The notes under the pieces: generated by a model
Database searches by the model: none
What the model saw: the letters and a program-made list of their open reading frames with translations, nothing else
What the model was told of the DNA's origin: nothing
Shown: one piece after another, positions 5,456 to 15,300 of the stretch
Layout of the letters: every line of letters starts with the position of its first letter
How positions within the stretch are numbered: position 1 is the first letter of the stretch
Program-made: the position numbers and the translations under genes
Virus record (IMG/VR): IMGVR_UViG_3300030106_004815
Location: 1-52,291 of that record
Strand: one strand, 5' to 3'
DNA: 52,291 nucleotides
From: a virus

Positions 5456-7058
5456 AGTTACTTTTATACAATTTATAATATTTACTCAAGGGAAAATGAT
5501 ACTTATGATATGTGCCTAGTAAGTGTAATGTATTTATGCTTCTTGTAACTCCTGTATACCATACCCTAAGTTCTTTGATTCGATCTTGTAAACTTTTTCT
5601 TTCAAAATGTGAAGGGAAATTGCATTTAGCTGATATTACTACATTGTCCGCTTCTCCTCCTTTTACTTGGTGAATAGTATCTATGATGATTCTTGCTTTG
5701 TCATCTAAATTAAAATTGTTGTTTAGAAGTTTTCTAAAGTATATTTTTTCCTTATCTTTAAACTTTCTTTGAAAAGCATCCATCCAATTTTTTCTTTCCT
5801 CGACCATACCTCCTTGTAAATGTAATTCATCAAAGTTAAATACTTGATTGGGGTGAGCAAAACTCCATTTCTTGCTGTCCGTTGACCGGTAGCCGTGATC
5901 TATGTTTAATAAAAAATTGTACATGTTACAGGCATCTTCTCTCGTAATTGCACCACCATCACATATCGTTTGCCAGTCACAAATAGCTTTCCATTGATTA
6001 ATATCAAATGATTTGTTTCCACGCATATCTTGAAAATACAAACCTAATTTTCTAGCTTCGTCTTGTAGTTCTTTCTTAACATCATTAATTCTTGCAAGGA
6101 CCATCCAAGATCCTTCTGTTTTCCATGGTATCTTTTTTAATGTGCTCCACTTATAAATTGCCCCATCATTACCATTAGATGTAAATTCTTTTTCGATTCG
6201 GTGTCCTTCCATACCGTTTAAAAGACACTTGGAAAAGAAATGCACTCTTTTATTTAATCTTCTAGATTCTTTTAATATTTTTATCTTTCCAGGGAATGTT
6301 TGAAAAAATAATACATCAGCACCATTCCACTCATAGATAGCCTGGTCATCATCACCTGCAATGTAAACTTTATCAGAGTGTAATGCTAACTTTACAACCA
6401 TGTCCCACTGCAGAGGGGTAAGATCTTGAGCTTCATCTACCATTAAAACTTTAAAAGGTATAGGTAAACCTGTATCAATATATTTTTGTACCATGTCTGT
6501 AAAATCTAAACGATCGTTTTTAAATTTACCTGGTGTGGATTCATATGTTTTATATCGTTCATACCCTGCAATAATCGATTTAAATTGTTGTAACCTAACT
6601 TTTTTACGAGGCTCTCTCTTGTATAAATCTATGGGATTCATTTTCATATTTCTAGCTCTGTCATAAATTTGTAAAGACCAATTGTTGTATACCTTTTGAT
6701 CGTCCCATGTAGGTTTGTAATTAAGCTTTACCGTTCCATACTGTGTATGAAACTGGAGCATATCTACTTTTGGATCTAGTACAGGTATGTCAGAAAATTG
6801 TTGTCTTGCTAAACTATGTAAGGTTCTAAAGTATTTAAAGTCATCCTCATCATAACCTTTAAATTGTTTACGGACTCTATCTCTACATTCTTCTACAGCT
6901 TTATTAGTAAAGGATATGTAACAAATTTCATCAGGAGATATCCCACGTTTTAAAAATCTTTCGACTCTTTTTAAAAGTCTATGTGTTTTTCCTGTTCCTG
7001 GTGGGCCAAAGAACTTAATCGTTTTCCCATGGAGCTTTTGTTTTATTAAATTTGACAT
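5448..7058 (-). CDS. UvrD-like superfamily 1 DNA helicase
   Basis: A 536-residue ATP-dependent helicase. Visible motifs are Walker A GPPGTGKT (18-25), motif Ia FTNKAV, motif II DEAQD (208-212), motif III GDDDQAIYEW (235-244), a TIHQVKGGE motif V and a VTRS motif VI near the C-terminus. This order is typical of UvrD/Rep/Dda enzymes, which move 3'-5' or 5'-3' on single strands. The start at 7058 lies 14 residues before the nucleotide-binding loop and overlaps the primase gene by 44 nt. No DnaB-type helicase is present, so this may be the fork helicase. Confidence 0.93.
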   Translation of the reverse strand: MSNLIKQKLHGKTIKFFGPPGTGKTHRLLKRVERFLKRGISPDEICYISFTNKAVEECRDRVRKQFKGYDEDDFKYFRTLHSLARQQFSDIPVLDPKVDMLQFHTQYGTVKLNYKPTWDDQKVYNNWSLQIYDRARNMKMNPIDLYKREPRKKVRLQQFKSIIAGYERYKTYESTPGKFKNDRLDFTDMVQKYIDTGLPIPFKVLMVDEAQDLTPLQWDMVVKLALHSDKVYIAGDDDQAIYEWNGADVLFFQTFPGKIKILKESRRLNKRVHFFSKCLLNGMEGHRIEKEFTSNGNDGAIYKWSTLKKIPWKTEGSWMVLARINDVKKELQDEARKLGLYFQDMRGNKSFDINQWKAICDWQTICDGGAITREDACNMYNFLLNIDHGYRSTDSKKWSFAHPNQVFNFDELHLQGGMVEERKNWMDAFQRKFKDKEKIYFRKLLNNNFNLDDKARIIIDTIHQVKGGEADNVVISAKCNFPSHFERKSLQDRIKELRVWYTGVTRSINTLHLLGTYHKYHFPLSKYYKLYKSNYA

Positions 7059-8586
7059 CCTTGTTCCTGTGTTCAGTTTGTTTTGGTAATGTTGCAACCC
7101 AATGTCTCGCCTGTACTCCTTGAAATTTTGCACTTTTCTTACATCCAGCTCCTTGTAAAAATATTGTACAATCTTTTTCGGACCAGTTATACCCTTGTTT
7201 TTTCATAAATTGTCTAAAAGTCTCAAGTTTAAATCTAATTTCTTTACCATCTTGAAAAATATTATCATGTTCGATTTGATCAAACTCTGTAATCGTATCT
7301 GTATCTTCAAAGAATTTTACAATTCTAGTATTGAATACTTCTTTTTTCTCTTCTTCTCCATCAAAACCTTCCATATCTTGTTTGTTAGTTATTAATTCTT
7401 CTAACCAATCTCTATAAGGATCGGGATCTCTTTTGCTTGGCTTCAAGGGCCTCCAAACGATATCATAATTTAATAATCTCTCCCCTAGTAATTGTTGTTG
7501 ATATAATTGTTTTGTATCTAATTTGACAACTTTACCTTGTATAGGTAGTAGCCAGTAAGGATCAGGATACGAATTTACTTTTATTAATTTACCTACTTCA
7601 GGTATTGCTTCGTTTAAACCAATTCCAAATTTTCTTTTCGCACATTGTGTAGATCCATTACAATACATTCTTGCAACAGAAGTACCACATTTATATGAAT
7701 AATCTTTCTTATCAACTTGATCAATAACTTTAGCTATTTCTTTTGGTGTGAGAGGAGGAACACAAATTGTTTTATTCATCTCTCTAATTTCTGCTTCCCA
7801 ATAATCTTTATCTTCATTTATTTTTTTACATAAGACACCAACATTAAACATAGCATCATTACGACCTTCGCCTTCTCTAATTTGATTCCTAACAAATTTG
7901 TTCACACAATTAGGCCATTGTTTGTTTTCGCTGTCCGTTGCTGTTTTTAAATTTTTAAATTGCTCTTTTGTAATTACAAATTGTTTTACATGTTCCAAAT
8001 ATTTTTCAAATGATAAGCTGTTAGCTTCGTCATCCATAGCACATCGTGTTGGAAATTTTGCATTTTGATAAGGTAAATTTACAAACTGTCCTTTTTGTTT
8101 GTCATCCCACTTCTCAGGAGTAAGATCTACAGTATCTTGTGCAGGAAAAATATCTGTCTTTGTATCATTAACTCCTAGATCAGATGCGATAGCTATCATC
8201 TTCTTTCTCATTTCAGATGCAGCAACAGGTTCGTCTAAATGTAAAATTAAGTGTAAGCCATTTGATTTTGATCTATATGGGACAAATGGATATTTTCTTT
8301 TTCTAATTGTTTTTATAAATTTTTTATGATCAATGTTGTATCTATCAACATCTATTACTCCCCAACTTGCTGTTGAGTCATCTCTTATGGGCACAGTGCC
8401 AAAACTATCTTTACCCTCTAAATGATCAAGCCAATTTTGATCGGTCATAGGAATAGGATTTATCCAACTACGCCATTCATCTTTTCCGTCAGACCTTTTC
8501 TTGCCTAACTTTTTAGACTGACCATGATATGTATCAGACCCTTGGAACAGCTTTTTAAACTGCTCCAAGGATTTATTGAAGTCCAT
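7015..8586 (-). CDS. archaeo-eukaryotic-type primase (AEP superfamily)
   Basis: A 523-residue protein. The N-terminal third carries AEP hallmarks: a DVD metal site (79-81) after WGVI, an SNGLHL segment with His112, and a DIFPAQ region with Asp145. A helical domain (NKFVRNQ, LTPKEIAKVI) resembles the PriCT module. A Cys cluster (CGTSVARMYC, then QC) may bind zinc. The C-terminal 180 residues are not recognised. It should make primers for the adjacent family A polymerase. It overlaps the helicase gene and follows the ssDNA-binding gene by two bases. Confidence 0.85.
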   Translation of the reverse strand: MDFNKSLEQFKKLFQGSDTYHGQSKKLGKKRSDGKDEWRSWINPIPMTDQNWLDHLEGKDSFGTVPIRDDSTASWGVIDVDRYNIDHKKFIKTIRKRKYPFVPYRSKSNGLHLILHLDEPVAASEMRKKMIAIASDLGVNDTKTDIFPAQDTVDLTPEKWDDKQKGQFVNLPYQNAKFPTRCAMDDEANSLSFEKYLEHVKQFVITKEQFKNLKTATDSENKQWPNCVNKFVRNQIREGEGRNDAMFNVGVLCKKINEDKDYWEAEIREMNKTICVPPLTPKEIAKVIDQVDKKDYSYKCGTSVARMYCNGSTQCAKRKFGIGLNEAIPEVGKLIKVNSYPDPYWLLPIQGKVVKLDTKQLYQQQLLGERLLNYDIVWRPLKPSKRDPDPYRDWLEELITNKQDMEGFDGEEEKKEVFNTRIVKFFEDTDTITEFDQIEHDNIFQDGKEIRFKLETFRQFMKKQGYNWSEKDCTIFLQGAGCKKSAKFQGVQARHWVATLPKQTEHRNKDVKFNKTKAPWEND

Positions 8587-8588
8587 AT

Positions 8589-9368
8589 TTAAAATGGAGT
8601 TTTCTCTGATGATTCTTCTTGGCCGTGTTTAACTTTAACACTTCCACTCATTAAAGATTGTCTAAACTTATAAGCTCTATTAACTAAGCTTTCGTCTTGA
8701 ACTAATCCTTCTGATGTAATTTCCCAACCATACCATGAGCCTAATTGGTTTTTCTCCAAAACAGTTTTTAATCTGTATTGTTGAGTGAATGGTGCAGGTC
8801 TAAAGAAACCTTTGCCATCTTTTTTAGGAACTTGCATCATATTCATCATTGAATTCCACTTTTTAGATTTTTTCCTTTGAGTAGATTTCATTGTGATTAA
8901 TGCTTCGCTAGCCATACTTTCTTCGACTACAACTACAAAATGAGAGGCTGTCTCTTCAATGTAGTTTCCAGATTGCAATCTATCTTTACCATCATCACCT
9001 CTATTTGTTTTAGACATGATATCGCTATCAGCTGGATAGATATTTCTAGGTGCATTACTACCTTCTTGTCCTCTGTCTGCCCATTCAATGTATTCAAACT
9101 TGTAATAAGCAGGTATCACTAACATACCTTTATTACCGTCATAGAGTTTATCTGTAACAGTATTGTAGATCATTCCTGGTTTCGCAGTTTCGATATACTT
9201 TGAATCTCCAGCTGTCACTTGTGGTGATAACTGACCTAAGATTTTAAGAAATGGTAACTGCAGTGATTTGCTATCAATGTTTTCAAAACCTTGATCTGCA
9301 AATTTTTCGATGTCGATTGTTGCTACTTCGTTTTTACTCTTCGTAGCCACTTGTTTGTCGTTAGACAT
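8589..9368 (-). CDS. probable single-stranded DNA-binding protein
   Basis: A 259-residue protein of a type common in phages beside replication genes (KSLQLPFLKILGQLSPQV, then PGMIYNTVT). It ends EESSEKTPF: an acidic tail with terminal Pro-Phe, like bacterial SSB tips, and a terminal Phe as in T7 gp2.5. Such tails dock polymerase and helicase. GGAG lies before the ATG. The assignment rests on the tail, size and neighbours (primase downstream, coiled-coil protein upstream); the core fold is not proven. Confidence 0.6.
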   Translation of the reverse strand: MSNDKQVATKSKNEVATIDIEKFADQGFENIDSKSLQLPFLKILGQLSPQVTAGDSKYIETAKPGMIYNTVTDKLYDGNKGMLVIPAYYKFEYIEWADRGQEGSNAPRNIYPADSDIMSKTNRGDDGKDRLQSGNYIEETASHFVVVVEESMASEALITMKSTQRKKSKKWNSMMNMMQVPKKDGKGFFRPAPFTQQYRLKTVLEKNQLGSWYGWEITSEGLVQDESLVNRAYKFRQSLMSGSVKVKHGQEESSEKTPF

Positions 9369-9370
9369 GT

Positions 9371-9913
9371 TTACTCCTTCGTTTTTAGTTTTGCTTTATT
9401 TGCAATATAGATACCAAATAAATCAAACGGGAGTTCCTTTCCTTTTTCAACTTGTTCTTTAGCAAATGCTTTTAAAGTCATTGGTTCTACCTTTTGCTTT
9501 TGCAAATATTTAAAACCAAAGTTTTCACAAACCTTTACTAGTTCTGCAACTTGATTGTCTTGTCCTCTGTTAAAAGTTGTAGTAACCGTATTTTTAATTA
9601 GATCACCAAAACCTTTTTCACGAAGCCAACTAAAAGCTTCATCGGTACGACTCTCAGGTATTCTAGCACCATAAAAGGGCTTAACTTCAACTTGCGTACC
9701 ATCAGCAAGTTTAATTGCGTTAACACCTGCTTCTTGCATAAGCTCTGGTATTTTACGTTCCTGATAATCTTTGTATTTAGCTTTTTTAAGAGAAAGAACT
9801 TCCTCAGCTTGGTCTATTTCATTTTCAAGTTTTTTCATTTCATTACAAGCATCCGAGATTGATTTCGTGCTCGCAGTATCAACTTCTAAATTTGAAAATT
9901 TTTCGATATCCAT
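9371..9913 (-). CDS. conserved phage coiled-coil protein
   Basis: A 180-residue protein with an N-terminal coiled coil (about residues 25-60, LENEIDQAEEVLSLKKAKY) and a conserved-looking core (DGTQVEVKPFYGARIP, then WLREKGFGDLIKN). I recognise the type as a phage protein that commonly travels with ssDNA-binding protein genes, but not its activity. It is the first gene of the leftward replication operon. A promoter lies 11 bases upstream of the ATG and there is no ribosome-binding site, so the leader would be only a few bases. Confidence 0.7.
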   Translation of the reverse strand: MDIEKFSNLEVDTASTKSISDACNEMKKLENEIDQAEEVLSLKKAKYKDYQERKIPELMQEAGVNAIKLADGTQVEVKPFYGARIPESRTDEAFSWLREKGFGDLIKNTVTTTFNRGQDNQVAELVKVCENFGFKYLQKQKVEPMTLKAFAKEQVEKGKELPFDLFGIYIANKAKLKTKE

Positions 9914-9924
9914 ATCTGATTTGG

Positions 9925-9952
9925 TTTATAGACTTTCTTCTTGCAAAGTCAA
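9925..9952 (-). promoter_or_regulatory. sigma70-type promoter of the replication operon
   Basis: On the minus strand TTGACT (9947-9952) and TATAAA (9925-9930) are 16 bases apart, both close to consensus. The -10 box ends 11 bases before the ATG of the coiled-coil gene, predicting a 5' leader of about four bases. The -35 region adjoins a possible plus-strand promoter for the SNF2 helicase (TTGCAA 9941-9946, TATACA 9962-9967). Confidence 0.6.
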
Positions 9953-9979
9953 ATAGAAAAATATACAAGATAATTGGAT

Positions 9980-11413
9980 ATGGCAGAATGGAAATACCCC
10001 TATAAAACGAAACCCTATGAACATCAAAGACAAGCATTAGCCGAATCAGCTGATAGAACAACATATGCTTTGTTTATGGAAATGGGTACAGGTAAAACTA
10101 AAACTACAATAGACAACATTGGTTACCTTTATTTTAAAAAACGTATAGATTCAGCCCTTATTGTTGCACCCAAATCAGTATATACAGTTTGGAAAAATGA
10201 GATTGAAATGCATTTACCCACAGAAATTAAAAGATCAATCTTTGCTTGGAAGGTAGATAAACCTAAACAATACAAAAAATTCTTGACCGAAAAAGATACT
10301 CTTAAATTTTTTCTAATAAATGTTGAGGCTTTATCAACGAAAAAAGGATTAGACGAGTGTAATAGATTTTTAATTAATCAACCAAATAATATTATGGTGA
10401 TTGATGAATCAACAACCATAAAAAACCCAAAAGCAAAACGAACAAAAAACATTTTAGCACTAAGGTGGCGAGCACGTATAAGGCGTATATTAACAGGATC
10501 ACCAGTAACAAAATCTCCATTAGATCTTTATACACAATGTTCCTTCCTTGATCCAGCTTTATTAGGCTTTAAAAGCTTTTATGCCTTTAGAAACAGATAT
10601 TGCACTTTTGATGAAGTGTACGTAGCTAGAGGTGAAGCTATTATGGTCCCTGATGGTTTTACAAATTTAGATGAACTTGAACAAAAACTTAAAGTTTTTT
10701 CTTTAAGAATAACCAAAGATGAATGTTTAGATATTCCTGACAAAATTTATCAAAAGAGAGAAATTATAATTACGGGAGATCAAAAAAGAGTTTATGACAG
10801 ATTAAGAATCGAAGCTTTAGCAAAGTTTGAAAATGAAACTATTTCTGTACACAACCAATTGACAGAACTTTTGAGGTTACACCAAGTTGCTAATGGTTAT
10901 TGCAAAAGTGATGATGGTGAAATACTTCAATTTAACAATGAAAAGCTTAAAGCCATGATGGAAATTTTAGAAGAAACAGATCAAAAAGTAATTATATGGG
11001 CAACTTATGTGCACAATATTCATGAAATAATTGGAGCTTTAAATGATAAGTATGGGAGTGAATCAGTAGTTGCAATATATGGAGAAGTTTCTCAACAAGA
11101 TAGAATGAATGCTGTTGAACGTTTCCAAAATGATAGTTCATGTAGATTTTTTGTGGGTAATCCTACTACAGGTGGTTATGGTTTAACTTTAACTGCAGCT
11201 AAATATGTCATTTATTATTCTAACAACTATAATCTAGAAGTACGTAAACAATCAGAAGACAGGGCTCATAGAATTGGTCAAACAAAAAATGTTGTTTACA
11301 TAGATATTATGGCTAAAGACACAATCGATGAAAAAATTGTGCAGGCTTTGAAGAAAAAAAATCAACTTTCGGCAAAGACTCTTGGAGACAAAGCTAAAGA
11401 TTGGTTGCTTTAA
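9980..11413 (+). CDS. SNF2-like superfamily 2 helicase
   Basis: A 477-residue helicase on the strand opposite its neighbours. Motifs: a Q-like PYEHQRQAL start, Walker A MGTGKT (35-40), a VAPKSV motif Ia, motif II DEST (142-145), LTGSP motif III (171-175) and the SNF2-type RAHRIGQ motif VI near residue 437. ATG 9980 is preferred; a TTG two codons earlier is possible. Phage SNF2 proteins are thought to remodel or unwind DNA during replication or recombination. Its stop overlaps the stop of the convergent exonuclease gene (shared TTAA). Confidence 0.92.
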   Translation: MAEWKYPYKTKPYEHQRQALAESADRTTYALFMEMGTGKTKTTIDNIGYLYFKKRIDSALIVAPKSVYTVWKNEIEMHLPTEIKRSIFAWKVDKPKQYKKFLTEKDTLKFFLINVEALSTKKGLDECNRFLINQPNNIMVIDESTTIKNPKAKRTKNILALRWRARIRRILTGSPVTKSPLDLYTQCSFLDPALLGFKSFYAFRNRYCTFDEVYVARGEAIMVPDGFTNLDELEQKLKVFSLRITKDECLDIPDKIYQKREIIITGDQKRVYDRLRIEALAKFENETISVHNQLTELLRLHQVANGYCKSDDGEILQFNNEKLKAMMEILEETDQKVIIWATYVHNIHEIIGALNDKYGSESVVAIYGEVSQQDRMNAVERFQNDSSCRFFVGNPTTGGYGLTLTAAKYVIYYSNNYNLEVRKQSEDRAHRIGQTKNVVYIDIMAKDTIDEKIVQALKKKNQLSAKTLGDKAKDWLL

Positions 11414-12123
11414 CCTTTTACCATTGCTTTTTTATATTGTTCTAATCTTTCTAGGAATTTTTCAGCATATTCGTTCAATAGAGGCTCAGAGAGCTTGAAT
11501 TCTTGATATTGAAGGTCTCGGGTCGCAATAGCTACTATACCCTGCTCTATGGGCCCGTAATGCGTTTTATGAGCTAAAAAATAGGCACCCAACTGACACT
11601 TGTAGTCTTCTACCCATTCTTCTCGTTTTGCACGATTTGCTTGTTTAAAATCTACAATAGAGGGTTTACCATATGCGACTCCAACTAAATCTGTTGTTCC
11701 TGCATAATCTTGATTATAAGCTAATGAAACTTCGTTACCCCACACTTCGTCAATCTTTAAACTATCTTTAATAACTGCTGCCATCATTCTAGGTTTTTTG
11801 CCTTCTTCAGTTTCATTATAATATTTTTCATTATTATAATAATATTCTAAAACCTTATGCATTTCAGTTCCTACTGTTGCTGCATTGTTCATAATACGAT
11901 CAGCTTCAGCATTACCAACTCTTCTTCTCCAATCATCTAATCCTTTTTTATCTTTAGTTACTGATAGTATTGTGGTTACGCTTGGGACAGGAGCTTCATT
12001 AACTAAATATTTTCTACCTGTTTCTGATTGAAATCTATTATGTTTTTTATAAGGATATTTTTTATTTATTTTAATTAATTTTATCTTGTCGTGGTGTGCT
12101 AGATCAGTAGAAAAATCATTCAT
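11410..12123 (-). CDS. PD-(D/E)XK nuclease, RecB/Cas4-like exonuclease
   Basis: A 237-residue nuclease. The core motifs are visible in order: GTEMH (85-89, the conserved His), Glu131, GTTDLV (Asp145), IVDFKQA (Asp158 and Lys160) and CQLGAYF (Gln177). This is the arrangement of RecB-like and Cas4-like exonucleases, which in phages degrade host DNA or make recombination substrates. The gene is between virion-type genes and the replication module and converges with the SNF2 helicase. No strong ribosome-binding site was seen. Confidence 0.88.
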   Translation of the reverse strand: MNDFSTDLAHHDKIKLIKINKKYPYKKHNRFQSETGRKYLVNEAPVPSVTTILSVTKDKKGLDDWRRRVGNAEADRIMNNAATVGTEMHKVLEYYYNNEKYYNETEEGKKPRMMAAVIKDSLKIDEVWGNEVSLAYNQDYAGTTDLVGVAYGKPSIVDFKQANRAKREEWVEDYKCQLGAYFLAHKTHYGPIEQGIVAIATRDLQYQEFKLSEPLLNEYAEKFLERLEQYKKAMVKG

Positions 12124-12128
12124 CTACA

Positions 12129-12329
12129 TTAATTAGCTAATAAATTTACTAAAGTCAAAATAATTGCACCCATTCCACCAACTAATGCAATAAAAAACCA
12201 ATTAATTTTTTGTCGTAAATCATCAAGACCTTTATGCATGTGGTCTTGTGTTTTTTTCAAACCTGTAATGTGCCCATACAAAGCCACTAGATGTTCGCCA
12301 GTTGTTTTTGGATATTTTCCGTTAGCCAC
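12129..12329 (-). CDS. small membrane protein with N-terminal coiled coil
   Basis: A 66-residue protein from GTG 12329, with GGAG about eight bases upstream. Residues 10-42 form an amphipathic helix (GLDDLRQKINWF) and the remainder is one transmembrane segment ending in a short tail. This is like XhlA-type or other holin-associated phage membrane proteins. It overlaps the large virion protein gene by eight bases. A lysis or membrane role is plausible but unproven. Confidence 0.65.
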   Translation of the reverse strand: MANGKYPKTTGEHLVALYGHITGLKKTQDHMHKGLDDLRQKINWFFIALVGGMGAIILTLVNLLAN

Positions 12330-15300
12330 GATTCTGTCTCCGTTGGGCTATAGCTGCTGTCGTTGTGTCAAATGGGAATAGTGTTTGTACTTGTTCTGCA
12401 GTGACCTGACCTGTGGGTTGTGTGGCTATTTGTGGTACTTGTGGTAAAGGAAGATTCGGCACTTCACTTTGTGCTATGTTATCTCTTGGATCTTCGAATG
12501 CATTCCTAGCTTGCTGTATGCTATTATCCATTGCACTATACAAATTAGTTTCTTCAGTCTTTTGTTTTTCAGTTGGTAGTTGTGTAAGTTCTTCATCATA
12601 CATAACACGAAGTGTAGACTCAGGAATATTTTCTAAGTTAGGTCCGTAATTTGGGGTATCAATTGAAACAGCTTTATCATTTAAGTAATTTGTTACTTGT
12701 TCAAAATCTACATTGTTAGGGTCAATTTCAATAAAATCAGCATCATCACTTGAGAATTTATTTAGTGCTTTGAAAAATGTTTGTCTTTTTTTCGCAGGTA
12801 AAATTTTTGCTTTTGGTGTTACCCTTCCTTTAACTATTTTAGCAATTTCTTCAGGTCTTAATGTATCATTAACTATTCTTAATAAATCTGGATCTACTAA
12901 AACTCTTCCAGCGTATCTACCTACAAGTAAAAAAGATAAAAATGTTAAAGCAGGATTATTAGTGTATGCACCTGCTCCCGCACCAATCGCTACTCCCGTC
13001 AGTCCTCCTAATCCCGATAATTGTAATCTTCTTTGAATGAAAGTAGATGAATTTGTTACAGGCACGTCAGAGAGAAGTTGTAAGTGTTGAGCAAAATCTC
13101 TTAGTTCTTGCACAGATTTTTTTGCTAAAGTTCTATCTTTAGTAATTGTAAAATACGCATCTTCTAGCATTTGTGATGCAGCTTGTGCTTGTCTTGTAGT
13201 TCCTATGCCAAGCGTATTAATAAATGTATTAGCATCAAATTCTTTATAATCATCAGGACCAAATTTATAATTTCTAGTGTTTACTATATTATCTGCACTT
13301 AGTTTTGAACTATAACTTCCTCCAGTATTTGCAAGATCTTGTAAACGATTTGCGTCTTTCATAACTTCAGTAAAAGGTTTAACGGTTAGATCACCATCTT
13401 TAAAAATTTTACCCAGTGTTCCTATTCCACGCATTCCTGGAATGCTTAAATCTATAGCTCCTTGTAATGGTTTACCTACAAAAGAACCTATGTATGCATC
13501 ATGTAAAAATTTCGAAAAAGAAGCTTTAAATAATTTAACTCCTTGTTCGCTAAAACCTTCAAAACCCTTTTCTGCTCCTATCATTTGTCTATAAGTTTTA
13601 AGTGCAGATGGAGATCTTGAAGCAAATACAGCGTCTTCAAATAGCCCAAATAATTCTTCTTTTGGCATGTTAGTTCTACCCATAAAATTAATTAAACCTT
13701 TACCTGTCAAAGCATTGGAGTCTATTTTCTGTAATTTTTTCTTTAAAAAATAACCATCGTTATCGTAAAGCTTCATTGTTCTTGAAAAAGCTTCGTTTGC
13801 ATCTTTCATTTTTTTTAGTAAAGCGTTTCCTGCTTTGATGGTTGTATCTATAATCTGTTTACCACCAGCACTTTTTAAACCACCAGCTCCAGCCACTGCT
13901 GCAGCAAAATTTCCATCTTTCATTAAAGAATTAGCATTTAAATTTTTAGAAAAACTTGCAACATCTAATTCTAACGCACTTTTTAACACACCAAATTCTT
14001 GATTCATTGCATAGTATTTAGTTTGATTTCCAACATCGTTTAAAAGTTGGTTCATAAATTTAAATTGTTTAAAAGTAATATTCTTTCCTTTCAAACTACC
14101 TACCATAGCCATAAATGCATTTAATGGATCACCATCCATTAATAATTTTTGCACTGCTTGAGCATTTGATTCATTAAATGATTTAAAAGCATCAGGTATT
14201 TCAGCACTTCTTCTTGATAAAAATTTCTGTGCTTCTCCTACAATGTTATCCGTAGTCATAATAGCAGGGTCTAAAGCAAGATCTGCAGCTTTATAAAAGT
14301 CATCATATAATTTGTCATAGGCAGCTACATTTTTTGAATACACATTTCTCATTTGATCTATTACTTCCTGGCCTAAAAAAGATTGATGATAAACAGGTGC
14401 CATAGATTCTACATTATCAAAAAATATTTTTGATGTGGTTTGTTCTGTCTTTAATAAAGCTTTATCAGCGATCGGAGAGATACCAGGGAATACACCAATA
14501 GTTTTAAAAAAATTTCTAGCTGGTCCTGACAAAGCACCATCTCTCATAAACCCTAACATAGGAGCATCTAAACCTTTATCTCTAGCAAATTCAGCGTATT
14601 TTTTTTGAGCTGTACCTGTTGTTCCAAACAACCAATTTAACGTTTTACCTCCTGCCATAAATAAAGGTGTGATACCTGTGGCTGCTGCGTTAAATATCGC
14701 AGCGTTTTTCATCGAGACTAAAGCAGATTCAATTGCATTTAATTTTTCAGGTGGCTTGTATGGTATCTCTGATAAGTCCTCCATAATAGAGTAATAAATA
14801 TCTTCACCTAAAATAGCATCAGCAGCGTCATAAGCTAAACTTCCAACACCTGCACCAGCTGTACCAGCAACCGCAGTTCCTAATTCAAATTTTGCTAATG
14901 GACCTCTAAGTTTACTTAATGGTCTAGCTGCAAATGTATCACCAAATTTTGCAGCAGCTGTTACAGCCGCTTTTGTATACTTAAATTGAGGTGGTAGTTT
15001 TTTAGCTAAATTTTCAAAAAATCTTATGCCTTTTGTTTTTAATTTACCTTTGTCTTTATACTGTTGAATAATTTTATCTTTATTAAAATACTGATAAGCT
15101 ACAGCTCCCCCTATGTCACCAGCCAATACAGAACTTGTTCTTCCAGTAAAGAAAGCATCACCTAAAGGTATTCTAGAGTCATCTATTTCAAAAGCAGCAG
15201 AGATTGGATCTCTAGCAACAGTCTCAGCTTGTGCTATATCAGTTCTTGCTTTATTTCTTTCTTCTAATATCTGTGTAACATTTTTTTCAGATTTTATTAT

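Noticed and set aside
12713-13036. 107-codon plus-strand open frame
   Set aside because: It is the antisense of the 1034-residue virion protein, with no initiation signal or recognisable domain.
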